Assembly (NCBI RefSeq): GCF_018918005.1
Contig: NZ_JAHLPR010000049.1
Location: 1 to 50,997 of the forward strand
Direction: 5' to 3'
Origin: Paenibacillus sp. MSJ-34
GTDB lineage: Bacteria; Bacillota; Bacilli; Paenibacillales; Paenibacillaceae
DNA length: 50,997 nt
In this document: positions 32,268 to 42,391 of the stretch, in pieces
How positions within the stretch are numbered: position 1 is the first letter of the stretch
How the letters are laid out: each line of letters starts with the position of its first letter
Translations under genes and position numbers: made by a program
The notes under the pieces: generated by a model
What the model was told of the DNA's origin: nothing
What the model saw: the letters and a program-made list of their open reading frames with translations, nothing else
Database searches by the model: none

Positions 32268-35200
32268 TTATTGGGACGCCTGAGCTTGGAGTACGTTCAA
32301 CAAGACCGCTACCGCTTCCGCGCGAGTTGTCTGCGCTGTCGGAGCGAAGCGATGATCGCCGCGCCCTTGGAGAAGGCCTCCGTTCACGGCGGCTGCGATC
32401 CAGCCTTGCGCCCAAGCCGGGATTTCTCCGGCATCGGCAAATGTCAGCCCGGTCTTCGATCCTTCGGCAAGACCCAGCGCCTTGGCCGCCATCGTTGCGA
32501 GCTCCATGCGAGTCATCGTTTGGTTCGCACGGAACGTATTATCTGCATAGCCGGTAATAAATCCTTGATGAACGCCCTTGGCAATATCCGATTTCGCCCA
32601 CTGCGGAAGAAGATCGGCATCCGCGAATGTGAGCCCGGTTTCTTCGCGCAAGTCGAGTCCTCTTGCCAATAAAGCGGTAAACTCGGCGCGTGTGATCGGC
32701 TTGTCGGGACCGAACGTTCCGTCCGCATACCCTTGAACCAAGCCTTTCTGCACCGCATCCGCAATTTTCGCTTGAGCCCAATGTCCTTGAGTATCGCTGA
32801 AGACTGCGGTTGTCCGATCTGCCGATTCTCCGATCCGTACGGACTTGCCAATGGCAACGTCTTGCGCCGCGAGCTTATGGTCGACAGCGGTCAAGCTATC
32901 CCAACGAACTTCGGTGGCGCCGGCCTTTTTCACCTTAAACGTGAAGCCGCCGATTTCAATATCGCCCTCTTCCCCGGCAATATTGCCCGTCATCGTATGA
33001 AGGAAGGTAATCTCTCCGTCCTTCACAATTGGGGAAACGGAGAATCCGGTGAGCTCCGACGCCGCTTCGACCAATTCCAAGTAATCAGGATCGAAGCTTA
33101 ATTTGACTTCATAGGCGTACAAGTCCCGTACGTTTTTCCCCGTCAAAACCAGCTTCACGGTATCCCCTTCGTTCCAGCTTCCCGATTTCGCAGCGAGATG
33201 GAAAGAGGTCGGACCTTGGGCGAAAATGCGTCTAGGGCTATCGCTAGGGCCGGCCATTTTCCGGGCGATCGATGCCAGATCGAGCACGTCGATTTTGCCG
33301 TCGCCGTTGACGTCGAGCGCTTTGATTCGATCCCAATCCATGCTTGTCTTGTCATGGCCAAGCAGCTTGGCAAGCTGCTCGAGATCGCTAAGCTTTGCCT
33401 TGTTCGCTTCGCCTGCGTTCGAACCGGACGAGCTGCTTGAACTGCCGCTATTGCCCGATCCGGGATCAGGATGCTGCGGCTCTCCGGGTTCTCCCGGTTC
33501 TCCGGGCTCGCCGGGTTCTCCCGGTTCTCCAGGTTCACCGGGTTCTTCACCATCGGCTTTCAACTTATAAACGAAGGAAGCCGAAACCGCCTCGATCTCA
33601 TCGCCGCTAGCGTCCCCGATCCGCGCCCCGGCGATATCGATGCTGCTCTCCGTCGTCTCAGCAACCTTATTGGTGTCAAAAGTCAGCTTGATCAAGTCTT
33701 GATTGCCTTGAATCGGCCGGCCTTCGCCGGCGAGAATGAAGCGCAGCTGCCCCGAATCGTTCCGCGTATCGAGAACGGTTACCCCTTCCTGCAACGATTC
33801 GGGGGAAACGAACGTTAACAGATTCGCATCGTATTGCAGAGTCAGGTCGTGCGCATACATCTCCTTCATAGCCGACTTGATTCCGTAGGCGATCGTCAAC
33901 GGTTCGCCGCCCGTCACTTCAACCGGTCCGCTGATTTGCACCGTCGGATGTGTAATCGAGACGACAATGCTTTGCGTCTCTTCGACATTGCCCGCTTTGT
34001 CAACCGACCGGTATTCGATCATATGAACGCCTTGCTCTTGAACGGCCAGTTTGCCGTCCTTTACCGTCTTCCACTTGCCTCCGTCGATCCGGTACTCGGT
34101 CCGCAGCACGCCCCAGCCGTTCGGATTATCTTCTGCGGAGAAGCGAAGAACGATCTCCTTATAATGTTCCCCTTCGGCTTCGCCGCTTCCCTCTAATTGA
34201 ACCGTTGTCGTCGGCGCTTCCGTGTCTTTAAGGAGAATGTCCAGATAAGCTTGGTACTTGCCGTCTTCATTTTTGCGGCTGCGGATCTCCGCGTGCAGAT
34301 CGCGGCCGACTTGCTGCAAGGTTAAGCTGACCGTTTTATTGTCTTGCAGTTTGGTTTGTACAAAAGGCGTTACATTGAATGTCCACCATTGATCCGGCGA
34401 CGCAAACGCCGTCAGATCGATTCGTTCGCTTGCGCTCGGTTTATTTTTATAGGTGATCGTGTCTTCTTTCCAGCTATCGTCATGTACCTCGAACACGCCG
34501 ATATCGGATTGCGTTCCGTTGTTGTCTTTGGTTTGACCGTAAACATGAAGCGTAGCTTGTTCAATTTCATCGGCAAGGTGCGAAAGATCGAACTTCAAGA
34601 ACACGCGGCGGTCGTAGTTCCCGCTTCCGTTGCGAATATTGAGGAATCCTCTCGTTCCGAAGTTCGTATTCTCTTCGCTGCCACCGTTCACGAACGTGTC
34701 TTCCGCTACGTTAATGCGGACTTTGGCCGCGTCGTCAGGCTCCAGCGCGCCTTCTTCGGGAAGCTCCGTTTCCGCGTCGGGATCGACTTTCAGCTTTATG
34801 ACATGGCTGCGGCCTTTCGTTCCTCCCGTGGCAATCTCCAGTTGAACCGACGGAGAGGTCCGCAATACGGTCACGGCCTTATCCTTGGCTAGTTCCTCAA
34901 GCGCCACTGCGGCAATTTCCACCCTCACCTTGGATTGCGTTTGCGTCGGATCGGATACGGACACGGTCCATTCGTCGCCTTGCTCCTTCACCATCACCGA
35001 AGCGGGTTGATAGGCGCGCACGCGGCCCAACTCGCCCGGCTGCCAGAAGTTGATGCCTGTCAGGCCAAGCTTCGTTTCTTCCACCGCCTGCATCTCTGCC
35101 GTATTGCTCAGGACGCGAATGTCCGGATTCTCGCTGTACGCTTGCGTCGCTTCCGGCGACAATGTCGGCAGCACCACATAGGAATACGCGGCGTCCGTCG

Positions 35201-37163
35201 GTTTCGTGCCATGCTCTACCGCCAAACTGACATAATTGCGCGTAATCGGATCGGCGGGACCCGATACGTTGATGTCTTTCCAGGAACCGGTTCTCCCTTC
35301 GCGCAACGCCCGAATATCGGTACTCTCCGGGAAATAGTAGCCGATATCGGCTCCGTCCGCCGTCCCTGCCAGATGCGCCCAGTTCACTCCTTGTAGCTCG
35401 TCGGACCAGCCCAACTCGCTTGGCATCGCCTGACCGTTCACGGTCAGCGGATTGGAGCCGGCCGTATTGATCATCCGATTTTCTACAATCGTTTCCACTT
35501 GGCGTCCGTCTGTCCGCTCGTCAGGCGTCGTAATACCCGCTCCCAGCGCGACGATTTCATTGTCGAACATAAACCACGACTTCTTGCCGGTCAGTTTGCT
35601 TCCGGGCGGAGCCAGGTCCATCCCGGCGATCCCGTACAGGTTGTCCATGGACGAACCGCCGACCCATGTTTTGCCCGTCGTTTTGATCATCGGCCGCTCC
35701 ACGCCGTCGGACGTCGTGCCCGGCATCCGGTGGGAATCGACCGTCGGCCAGAACGCATCGCGGAATTGCCCCGAATCGCGGTTGTATAAATACGTCATTC
35801 CGTCGCCGGTATACCAGCCTCTAGTATGTTCGCCGTTCATTCCTCCCTCGAAGTTGGCAATGCGGGAGGAGGACATGCTAATGCCGAGAGTATAGCCCGG
35901 GCGCGAATGAACGATCCGGTCCATCGCCGAAAACTGGCGGTGCGCAATCAAGTCCCCGCGCGGCTTGATCGAAGTGTCGCTCATCAGCTTTTTGAATAAA
36001 ACGATGTCTCGAATTTGCATGCCTTCGTACATATTCGGCATAGTGCGATCGGAGATGACCCAATCCTTGACCATGCTCTTATAATAGGCGGCTTGTTCCG
36101 GGGGAGCGTATTGCGCCAAGCGCAGAATCGTCCATACCGCGCCCCGGGTATTGTTATTGTAACGGGAGACCGCTCTGCCGCTGACCATCTCCATAATATG
36201 GCCGCTATAAATGACCGGTTCGAACGAATCGGTGATCCAACTCCACACATGATCGAAATTCGGATCTTCGATCGGCCACGGAGAGCCGCTCAAGACGGTC
36301 AACAATTTCGAAATATCCCCCAACAGTACGCTGCCGTAGCTGCCGGTATACGCGATATTATTATGCTGGATAAAAGAACCGTCCTGATAGAAGCCGTCCC
36401 CGCTGGTCACATACGGGAAGACGGAACCGATCGCATCGCGCGCTTGCACGATTTTCGCCTCGTCCTGTCCGAGGACCCCCCGCAGCAGAACGGCCAGCGA
36501 TTTATCCAACAGATTGGCGCCCGTCTCTTTCAAGCCGGGAGCGCCGATCAATCTCTTGGTCGGATCGGGTATAAATCGGTCGATCGTCCGGGTATACCCC
36601 GCGATCTGCTCCGGACTTAGATGATCGTACATCAGGGTAACGATATCGGCTAACGAGAGCGGCGAGCCGATCTCCCACTCCCACCAATTGCCGTAATAGC
36701 TTCTTGTTTCGTTAAAACGATTCGCGTACATCCAATCCAAGCCCGCGATAATATCGTTCTTTAACTCCTCGTTCCGATATAACGGCGTGCCGGGAGTCGC
36801 GAAGGCAATCGCCATATCCTTCAGGCGGTTGTACGATAAGGTGATATGGTTCGGAGCGGTCGTACTGTTATAATCCGCCCAGAGATAGGTACGGTCCGCC
36901 GCTTTATTGAGCGTGTCCCATACGCCGCTCCCATCCTCATTCGTGACTTTCCGGGCATTCGCCTCGACCGCATTGCGGATGTCGGCATCGTTAAAGTTGA
37001 TTTGCGCGCCGCCTGTCAAATAATCGAACCATTTCATCCGCAGCGCATCGAAGTCATTCGCCTGCGGCGCCGCCGCGGCTGCCGGGGCAGCCGGGAAAGA
37101 CGCAAACATAAGCGAAAAGATGAGCAAAGAAAGGACGCAAAACTTGACGCTGTATTTGTTCAC
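32268..37163 (-). CDS. Surface-anchored family 8 polysaccharide lyase with cohesin, dockerin-like and SLH modules
   Basis: A secreted 1631-residue lyase that would cleave an acidic polysaccharide (hyaluronan, chondroitin or xanthan type) by beta-elimination. Order: signal peptide to about 31; PL8 catalytic region about 36-800 with NWWEWEIGSP, catalytic Asn217, His267 and Tyr276 (IQHNNIAYTGSY), Arg330 and Arg334; CBM96/DNRLRE-like domain about 814-980; OmpL47-like domain to 1072; cohesin-like module about 1074-1200; a Gly-Glu-Pro linker; a dockerin-like segment with one intact calcium loop (DVNGDGKIDVLDL) at about 1284; a second cohesin-like module about 1320-1445; three SLH repeats 1454-1630 for wall anchoring. 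The start is GTG with GGAAGGGG upstream, 28 bases after the paralogous lyase. The exact substrate is not readable. Confidence 0.9.
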   Translation of the reverse strand: MNKYSVKFCVLSLLIFSLMFASFPAAPAAAAAPQANDFDALRMKWFDYLTGGAQINFNDADIRNAVEANARKVTNEDGSGVWDTLNKAADRTYLWADYNSTTAPNHITLSYNRLKDMAIAFATPGTPLYRNEELKNDIIAGLDWMYANRFNETRSYYGNWWEWEIGSPLSLADIVTLMYDHLSPEQIAGYTRTIDRFIPDPTKRLIGAPGLKETGANLLDKSLAVLLRGVLGQDEAKIVQARDAIGSVFPYVTSGDGFYQDGSFIQHNNIAYTGSYGSVLLGDISKLLTVLSGSPWPIEDPNFDHVWSWITDSFEPVIYSGHIMEMVSGRAVSRYNNNTRGAVWTILRLAQYAPPEQAAYYKSMVKDWVISDRTMPNMYEGMQIRDIVLFKKLMSDTSIKPRGDLIAHRQFSAMDRIVHSRPGYTLGISMSSSRIANFEGGMNGEHTRGWYTGDGMTYLYNRDSGQFRDAFWPTVDSHRMPGTTSDGVERPMIKTTGKTWVGGSSMDNLYGIAGMDLAPPGSKLTGKKSWFMFDNEIVALGAGITTPDERTDGRQVETIVENRMINTAGSNPLTVNGQAMPSELGWSDELQGVNWAHLAGTADGADIGYYFPESTDIRALREGRTGSWKDINVSGPADPITRNYVSLAVEHGTKPTDAAYSYVVLPTLSPEATQAYSENPDIRVLSNTAEMQAVEETKLGLTGINFWQPGELGRVRAYQPASVMVKEQGDEWTVSVSDPTQTQSKVRVEIAAVALEELAKDKAVTVLRTSPSVQLEIATGGTKGRSHVIKLKVDPDAETELPEEGALEPDDAAKVRINVAEDTFVNGGSEENTNFGTRGFLNIRNGSGNYDRRVFLKFDLSHLADEIEQATLHVYGQTKDNNGTQSDIGVFEVHDDSWKEDTITYKNKPSASERIDLTAFASPDQWWTFNVTPFVQTKLQDNKTVSLTLQQVGRDLHAEIRSRKNEDGKYQAYLDILLKDTEAPTTTVQLEGSGEAEGEHYKEIVLRFSAEDNPNGWGVLRTEYRIDGGKWKTVKDGKLAVQEQGVHMIEYRSVDKAGNVEETQSIVVSITHPTVQISGPVEVTGGEPLTIAYGIKSAMKEMYAHDLTLQYDANLLTFVSPESLQEGVTVLDTRNDSGQLRFILAGEGRPIQGNQDLIKLTFDTNKVAETTESSIDIAGARIGDASGDEIEAVSASFVYKLKADGEEPGEPGEPGEPGEPGEPGEPGEPQHPDPGSGNSGSSSSSSGSNAGEANKAKLSDLEQLAKLLGHDKTSMDWDRIKALDVNGDGKIDVLDLASIARKMAGPSDSPRRIFAQGPTSFHLAAKSGSWNEGDTVKLVLTGKNVRDLYAYEVKLSFDPDYLELVEAASELTGFSVSPIVKDGEITFLHTMTGNIAGEEGDIEIGGFTFKVKKAGATEVRWDSLTAVDHKLAAQDVAIGKSVRIGESADRTTAVFSDTQGHWAQAKIADAVQKGLVQGYADGTFGPDKPITRAEFTALLARGLDLREETGLTFADADLLPQWAKSDIAKGVHQGFITGYADNTFRANQTMTRMELATMAAKALGLAEGSKTGLTFADAGEIPAWAQGWIAAAVNGGLLQGRGDHRFAPTAQTTRAEAVAVLLNVLQAQASQ

Positions 37164-37191
37164 GATGAAATAACACCCCTTCCAATTTCTT

Positions 37192-40100
37192 TTACTCAGC
37201 GATCATCGTTTCGGCAAACCATTGCAAATCGTCCGCATCGATGATGCCGTTGCCGTTGATGTCGGCAGCCATGACCTTGTCCCAATCCGGGCTTGCGGCC
37301 GTCTTGCCGAAATGGGCGGCGGCCATCGCCAAATCGCCAACCCCGACCTTGCCGTCCCCGTTCAGATCGCCGACGGTATTCGTAAGCGTAATGTGAATGA
37401 CGCAGGCTGCGGTAAATGCGCCGTCCTCGGTCGTTACCGTCACGCGAACGCGACCCGGTGTCAAAGCGGTTACCGTCGCTTGGCGGCCGTCCGTCTTCAA
37501 CGCTGCGATATCGCTGCGATCGATCGTCCACACTACATTGGCATTCGTCGCGTTCTCGGGAACGACGGTCGCCTCAAGATTCAGGCTGTCGCCGACGATG
37601 AGAGCCGCTTGTTCCTTGCTTAATTGGACGCCCATGACTCGAACCGCTGGCTTCAACGTCACTTCCAAATACGACTTGTAGACGCCGCCTTCATTTTCTT
37701 TACTTCTCACTTCCACCGTCAAATCGGTTTCGCCTTGCAGCGCGATGCTTACTTGCCGATCGGCGGCCATCCGCGCTTTGGCATAGGCGGTAATATCAAA
37801 TTCGCGCCATTGATTCTCGCTGTCGAACGACACTTTCTCGATCAAACTTCCAACTTGAGGCATGTTATTCCAGATGAGCGTATTTTCTGTCCAAGCATTG
37901 CTCTCTACCTCGTATGCGCCAACGGTTTCCGTCACTCCGCGGCTGTCGCTCTTTTTGCCGTATACATGCAGCTTCACCGACTCAATTTCTCCGGAAAGTT
38001 TGCTCAAGTCGTATTTTAGGAACGTTTTGCGCAAGTAGTCGTTCACGCCGTTTTTCACATTGAGATAGCCAACACCGCCGAAATTCTGGCCCGCTTTGCT
38101 GCCGGCATTGACATATGCGTCTTCCGCTACGTAAACGGTGACTTTCTCCTCTTGACCCGGCTCGGCAGGATCGTCCAATTCCGGCGTTTGGCTCGGATCG
38201 TATTGGAATTGAATCGTATGGGTTTTGCCAATCGCGCCTTTTGTGTCAATTTCCAATTTGAGATAAGGCGAGGTTTGGATCACGGTAACGGAAGGGTCCT
38301 TCGCGATTTCCTTCAATACGGCTTTGCCGAGGTCAAGCGTTACTTTCTCTTGCTTCTGCGTCGGGTCGGAAACGGCGACAGTCAATTGATCGCCTTGTTC
38401 CTTGACCATGATCGAAGCAGGTTGATACGCCCGTACAAATGCCGTACGATCCGCTTCCCAGAAGTTGAAGGCGGTCATGCCAAGCTTCTTCTCATGCACG
38501 GCATGAACTTTGCTCGTACGGCTCACAATTTCAATATCGGGATGCTCGCTGTATTGCTCGGTCGCTGCCGTATCCTTGTTCGGCAACAGGACATAAGCGT
38601 AACCCCCGTTCTGCGGCGCCATGCCGTGATCGAACGCCAAGCTGAGATAATTTCTCGTGATCGGATCGGACGATCCTCCGTTATTGATCTCGCTCCAAGC
38701 GCCCGTTCTCGCTTCGCGTTTCCCCGTGATATCGGCTTTGTCCGGGAAATAATACCCGATGTCCGAACCGGCTACATTGCCCTCCAGGTGGGCCCAACCG
38801 ATCCCTTTCATCGGCTCCTCCCATCCGAGCGCGTCCGATTTCACTTGACCGTCCAACGTAAGCTTATTCGTGCCGCTGTCCGTCAATTGGCGGTTTTCCA
38901 CGATCGTCTCCACTTTGCGGTTGTCCGTGCTTGCAATGTCCGAGCCTAACGCCACAATCTCATCATCGAACATAAACCACGATTTTTTGCCATGCAGTTT
39001 GCTGCCGATGCTTTTATCCAGCGCAAAATTCATCCCTGCCGCGCCGTACTGTCCGTCAATTGACGAACCCCCGACCCAGGTTTTCGCATTGTAATAAGAG
39101 GCCCAATCTTTCGGTGCCGGCGCATAGCCGTCCGTTGTGGTTCCCGGCAGGCGGTACATGTCCACCGTCGGCCAATATTGATTGCTGTATTGAGACAAGT
39201 CGTTATTGTACAAGGCGGTCATACCGATCCCGGTGTACCAGCCTTTCCGGTTCTCGTTGTTGCCGAATTCAAACGCCGAGATCCGGTCGGAGAACATGCT
39301 GAGCCCGAAACCGAAGCCCGGACGCAGGTGAACGACCCGATCCATCGCGGCAAAATTCTGATGCTTCACCAGTTCCCCGCGCGGCTGATTCGCGGCATCG
39401 CGCATGATCGCCTTGATCAGATTCATTTCATAGATCGGCATATTGTCGTAATAGTTCGGGAACGTCGTATCGGACAATACCCATTCCTTAATCATGCTCT
39501 TGATCTTGACGGCTTCCTCCGCAGGCGCTCCCTCGGCCAAGCGCGCCAACGTCCGAATGATCGCACGGCCCGTCAGGTGATCGGAGTCCGTCTGGCGGGA
39601 GATGCTGCGGCCTTTTACCATATCCATCATCGCGCCTTTATAGATTAACGCCTCGAACGAATCGTCCACCCATCGATACACATTGTTCGCGTTCGGATCG
39701 TCCAGTTCCCATGGCGATGCGTTGAACAAATACATTAAATCGGCCATACGCCCGATCAATACGCCGCCGTATGCCCCGGTATAAGCAATATTGGTATGCT
39801 GAATCAAAGAACCGTCTTCATAGATTCCGTCCCCGCTCTTCGCGTATTGGAATTCCCCGGACATCGCATTCCGGCCTTGTTCGATCTTGGCGCCGTGCTT
39901 GCCGACAACGCCGCGCAGCACAACGACCAGCGCTTTATCAAGCAGGTTTGCGCCGGTTTCCGTAACGCCCGCGTTTTGCACTCTTTTCGTCGGGTCAGGC
40001 ACGAATCGATCGATGACATTCAAGTATTGATCAACTTGTTCTGCCGGCATCTCTTCATACATCAGTACGAGAATGTCCATGAACGCTTGCGGCGTTCCGA

Positions 40101-41391
40101 TCTCCCAATCCCACCAGTTCGGGACGCTGTTCTTGTTTAAGTTATATTGGTACGTATGCATCCATTCCAAAGCTACGAGGATATCGTTCCGCAATTCCCC
40201 CTTTTGGTACACAGCGGTACCTTCGGTCGAATAGGCAAGCGCCATATCTTTGATCATGCCGTACGCTTTCGTGATTCGAGCCGAATCGGCGTTCGTCTTG
40301 TCGATCACATCATCCCATAGCGCATTCGCATCCGGCGTTTTGTTCATCCGGTCCCAAATCCCCGTGCCCTCGGCATTGGACACTTTCTCCGATAACGACT
40401 GAATATAAGCGGCAACATCCGGATCGGACGCATCCATGGAAGATCCGCCAATGAGTTTGTCGTACCATCTCAGTCTTAGCTCGTCATAGCCGGACAGCGT
40501 TTCGGATGACTCCACCGTCACATAAGATTGGGCGCTAACGAGACCGTCCGGCGTCGAGACGGTGATGATAGCGGTTCCGTAATCGAGCGCCGTTACCGTT
40601 CCGCCTTCTACCGATGCAATCTCCGAATCGGAAGAACTCCACACGACAGGTTGATCCGATGCGTCCTCCGGCGTGAAGATCGGGGTTAACGTCGCGCTTT
40701 GGCCTTTTTCCAAGGAGATCATTTTCGGCTCCAGAGACAGTGCGGTTATGCCTTGGCGCGGTTTCAACGTCACGTCGTCAAACCAAGCTGTCCCCGTCCC
40801 CGTTTCGAAAAACGGCTCGATTCTCACATATTTCGCTTCGGCCGGAGCCGCCAGCACCGCCTCTTTCAGCGTCCAGTCGTTCGTCCCGGCCAATTTGGCG
40901 GTCGAAGGCCCGTCCCCGACTTTTTCGCTCTTCGTGCTGCCGTCCAGGCCGGCGATGCTTTTGTAAAAATTCGTTCTCACAAATACGCCGCCGCTCGACA
41001 CGACATCCGCCGTTTTGATCTGAGCGCTGAATTCATATGTATTTCCGCCGGCAATCGGCACATCCAAGCTAAGGCCTGTCCGGTCGTCAGCCCCCAGATG
41101 CTCGATCTGTACCGCATAGGTTCCGGAATAATAAACGGTATCGGTCACGGACACTCTTCCTTGTCCCTTGGCCAGCCACGCGCCCCATCCTTGCGGCTGA
41201 ATCCCGTCTACCCAGGATGCGTTCCCCGTGTAGCCGACATTCTCAAATCCCCCGTTAGGAACGAGATTGACTTCCGCTGCGCCCGCTTCCGCCTCCGCCG
41301 CATTCGCGAGCCATGCCGGAAACGCCGGCAGCACATTCAACGTCATACAAAAAAGCAAAACAACGGATATTCTTTTGTACAGCGCTTTCAA
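37192..41391 (-). CDS. Secreted family 8 polysaccharide lyase with C-terminal dockerin
   Basis: A 1399-residue paralogue of the next lyase, likewise an eliminase for an acidic polysaccharide. Order: signal peptide (ISVVLLFCMTLNVLPAFPAW); CenC/CBM4_9-like domain about 41-212; Big2 domain about 215-293; PL8 region from about 300 with NWWDWEIGTP, catalytic Asn482, His532 and Tyr541 (IQHTNIAYTGAY); CBM96/DNRLRE-like domain about 1085-1250; second Big2; and a complete two-loop dockerin at the end (GDLNGDGKVGVGDLAMAA and ADINGNGIIDADDLQWF). TTG 41391 is chosen over the long upstream frame because GGAGGAGG lies seven bases before it and it gives a proper signal peptide. It has no SLH of its own. It is first in a two-gene operon with the SLH-anchored lyase. 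Confidence 0.9.
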   Translation of the reverse strand: MKALYKRISVVLLFCMTLNVLPAFPAWLANAAEAEAGAAEVNLVPNGGFENVGYTGNASWVDGIQPQGWGAWLAKGQGRVSVTDTVYYSGTYAVQIEHLGADDRTGLSLDVPIAGGNTYEFSAQIKTADVVSSGGVFVRTNFYKSIAGLDGSTKSEKVGDGPSTAKLAGTNDWTLKEAVLAAPAEAKYVRIEPFFETGTGTAWFDDVTLKPRQGITALSLEPKMISLEKGQSATLTPIFTPEDASDQPVVWSSSDSEIASVEGGTVTALDYGTAIITVSTPDGLVSAQSYVTVESSETLSGYDELRLRWYDKLIGGSSMDASDPDVAAYIQSLSEKVSNAEGTGIWDRMNKTPDANALWDDVIDKTNADSARITKAYGMIKDMALAYSTEGTAVYQKGELRNDILVALEWMHTYQYNLNKNSVPNWWDWEIGTPQAFMDILVLMYEEMPAEQVDQYLNVIDRFVPDPTKRVQNAGVTETGANLLDKALVVVLRGVVGKHGAKIEQGRNAMSGEFQYAKSGDGIYEDGSLIQHTNIAYTGAYGGVLIGRMADLMYLFNASPWELDDPNANNVYRWVDDSFEALIYKGAMMDMVKGRSISRQTDSDHLTGRAIIRTLARLAEGAPAEEAVKIKSMIKEWVLSDTTFPNYYDNMPIYEMNLIKAIMRDAANQPRGELVKHQNFAAMDRVVHLRPGFGFGLSMFSDRISAFEFGNNENRKGWYTGIGMTALYNNDLSQYSNQYWPTVDMYRLPGTTTDGYAPAPKDWASYYNAKTWVGGSSIDGQYGAAGMNFALDKSIGSKLHGKKSWFMFDDEIVALGSDIASTDNRKVETIVENRQLTDSGTNKLTLDGQVKSDALGWEEPMKGIGWAHLEGNVAGSDIGYYFPDKADITGKREARTGAWSEINNGGSSDPITRNYLSLAFDHGMAPQNGGYAYVLLPNKDTAATEQYSEHPDIEIVSRTSKVHAVHEKKLGMTAFNFWEADRTAFVRAYQPASIMVKEQGDQLTVAVSDPTQKQEKVTLDLGKAVLKEIAKDPSVTVIQTSPYLKLEIDTKGAIGKTHTIQFQYDPSQTPELDDPAEPGQEEKVTVYVAEDAYVNAGSKAGQNFGGVGYLNVKNGVNDYLRKTFLKYDLSKLSGEIESVKLHVYGKKSDSRGVTETVGAYEVESNAWTENTLIWNNMPQVGSLIEKVSFDSENQWREFDITAYAKARMAADRQVSIALQGETDLTVEVRSKENEGGVYKSYLEVTLKPAVRVMGVQLSKEQAALIVGDSLNLEATVVPENATNANVVWTIDRSDIAALKTDGRQATVTALTPGRVRVTVTTEDGAFTAACVIHITLTNTVGDLNGDGKVGVGDLAMAAAHFGKTAASPDWDKVMAADINGNGIIDADDLQWFAETMIAE

Positions 41392-41842
41392 TAAACTTCC
41401 TCCTCCCAGCTTGCTGAAATCGTTTTCCAGACTCCTTACCATGATAAATCGGAGGGCGGAGGGTAGAGCAGGGTCAATTTTTGCCTTCCCGTGAATAATT
41501 TTGACTTTTGTGCGGGGATGGAGAAAAGGGGGAGGGTTGTGTAGGGTACTTATCATCCGAGCGTTTTTCCATGATAAAAAGGCTCATGACGTTTCCTAGG
41601 GTGGCCATGAACCTTTCATACGACAATGATTCTTATCTCGAAGCTGGTTGCTCCTTCATGAGGCGGCCTGATCAAACGCCCCCCTGCTCGCCCGGCTTAA
41701 CAGAATAGGCTGCCGGCGGGAAAAGCGTGCGATTGGGGTCAATTTCATATGCGCCACCGTTGATGCAGCAGGCTTTTTTGCGCATAAGGGAGTGACCTCC
41801 TTGTATTTCGAGGGCGATCGCGCGAACCTACGCTCTTTGTTG

Positions 41843-42032
41843 GCGCTAACGAAACTGACAATCCTTATTGGGCTCAAAATGAAGACATTCCCAATCTAAC
41901 GAAAGCACATATCGCTATTCGTAGGAAATCGGTGGTTTTACCGCCTTTCCCCCCTCAATAACGTGTTTCAGTTTCGTTACAATGAACAACAAGGCGATTT
42001 ACAGGCTATTAGCGTGTTTCAGTTTCGTTAGC
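41843..42032 (+). repeat. Intergenic repeat family A, copy 3 (most complete)
   Basis: A 190-bp element with perfect 13-bp terminal inverted repeats (GCTAACGAAACTG on the left, CAGTTTCGTTAGC on the right) and internal TAACGAAA and TTTCGTTAC motifs. It is the reference copy for family A. The upstream part of this gap, 41392-41842, shows no gene I can support. Confidence 0.65.
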
Positions 42033-42090
42033 ACACGATGGGTCGTCCGCCGCAACCAGCTGTGGGGATTGCCGTACTATGGCATTCCCA

Positions 42091-42320
42091 TTTCTTCTAC
42101 CGCCCTGCTCCCAAGATGACGGACACAGACGCCGCTATTTGTGACAAACCGCCCGATTTCGGACCGTTTGCGGTCAGGCGATCCGCTATTCGCCACAAAA
42201 GCGTAAAAATAACCGCTTCATCGAACGAATAACGGAACCAATGTCCGCCTAAACCGCGAATAAGCGTTTTTGAAGCGAAATAACGGCCGTACGGTCCGAT
42301 CGCAATTCTCGATGCAAGGC
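42091..42320 (-). repeat. MITE-like repeat family C, copy 2 (inverted)
   Basis: Inverted relative to the copy at 27766-28041, sharing the CGCCCTGCTCC end block, a GTGACAAAC/GTTTGTCAC segment, the GAATAACGGAACCA block and the AATAACGGCCGTACGGTCC block. The terminal GATGCAA is kept but the end is diverged. It lies 58 bases from a family A copy. Confidence 0.6.
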
Positions 42321-42391
42321 CGCTGGTTTCCGACACAATGGGCGGGAGATAGCCGATAGCAAAACATGCCGAACAGTACGGCCCCCTTGCG

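Noticed and set aside
33478-33543. Short tandem repeats considered as a CRISPR-like array
   Set aside because: The units are contiguous nine-base repeats without spacers and encode the Pro-Gly-Glu linker in frame.
41508-41708. 66-codon plus-strand open frame upstream of the lyase operon
   Set aside because: Antisense to the lyase promoter region, no start signals, no motifs.
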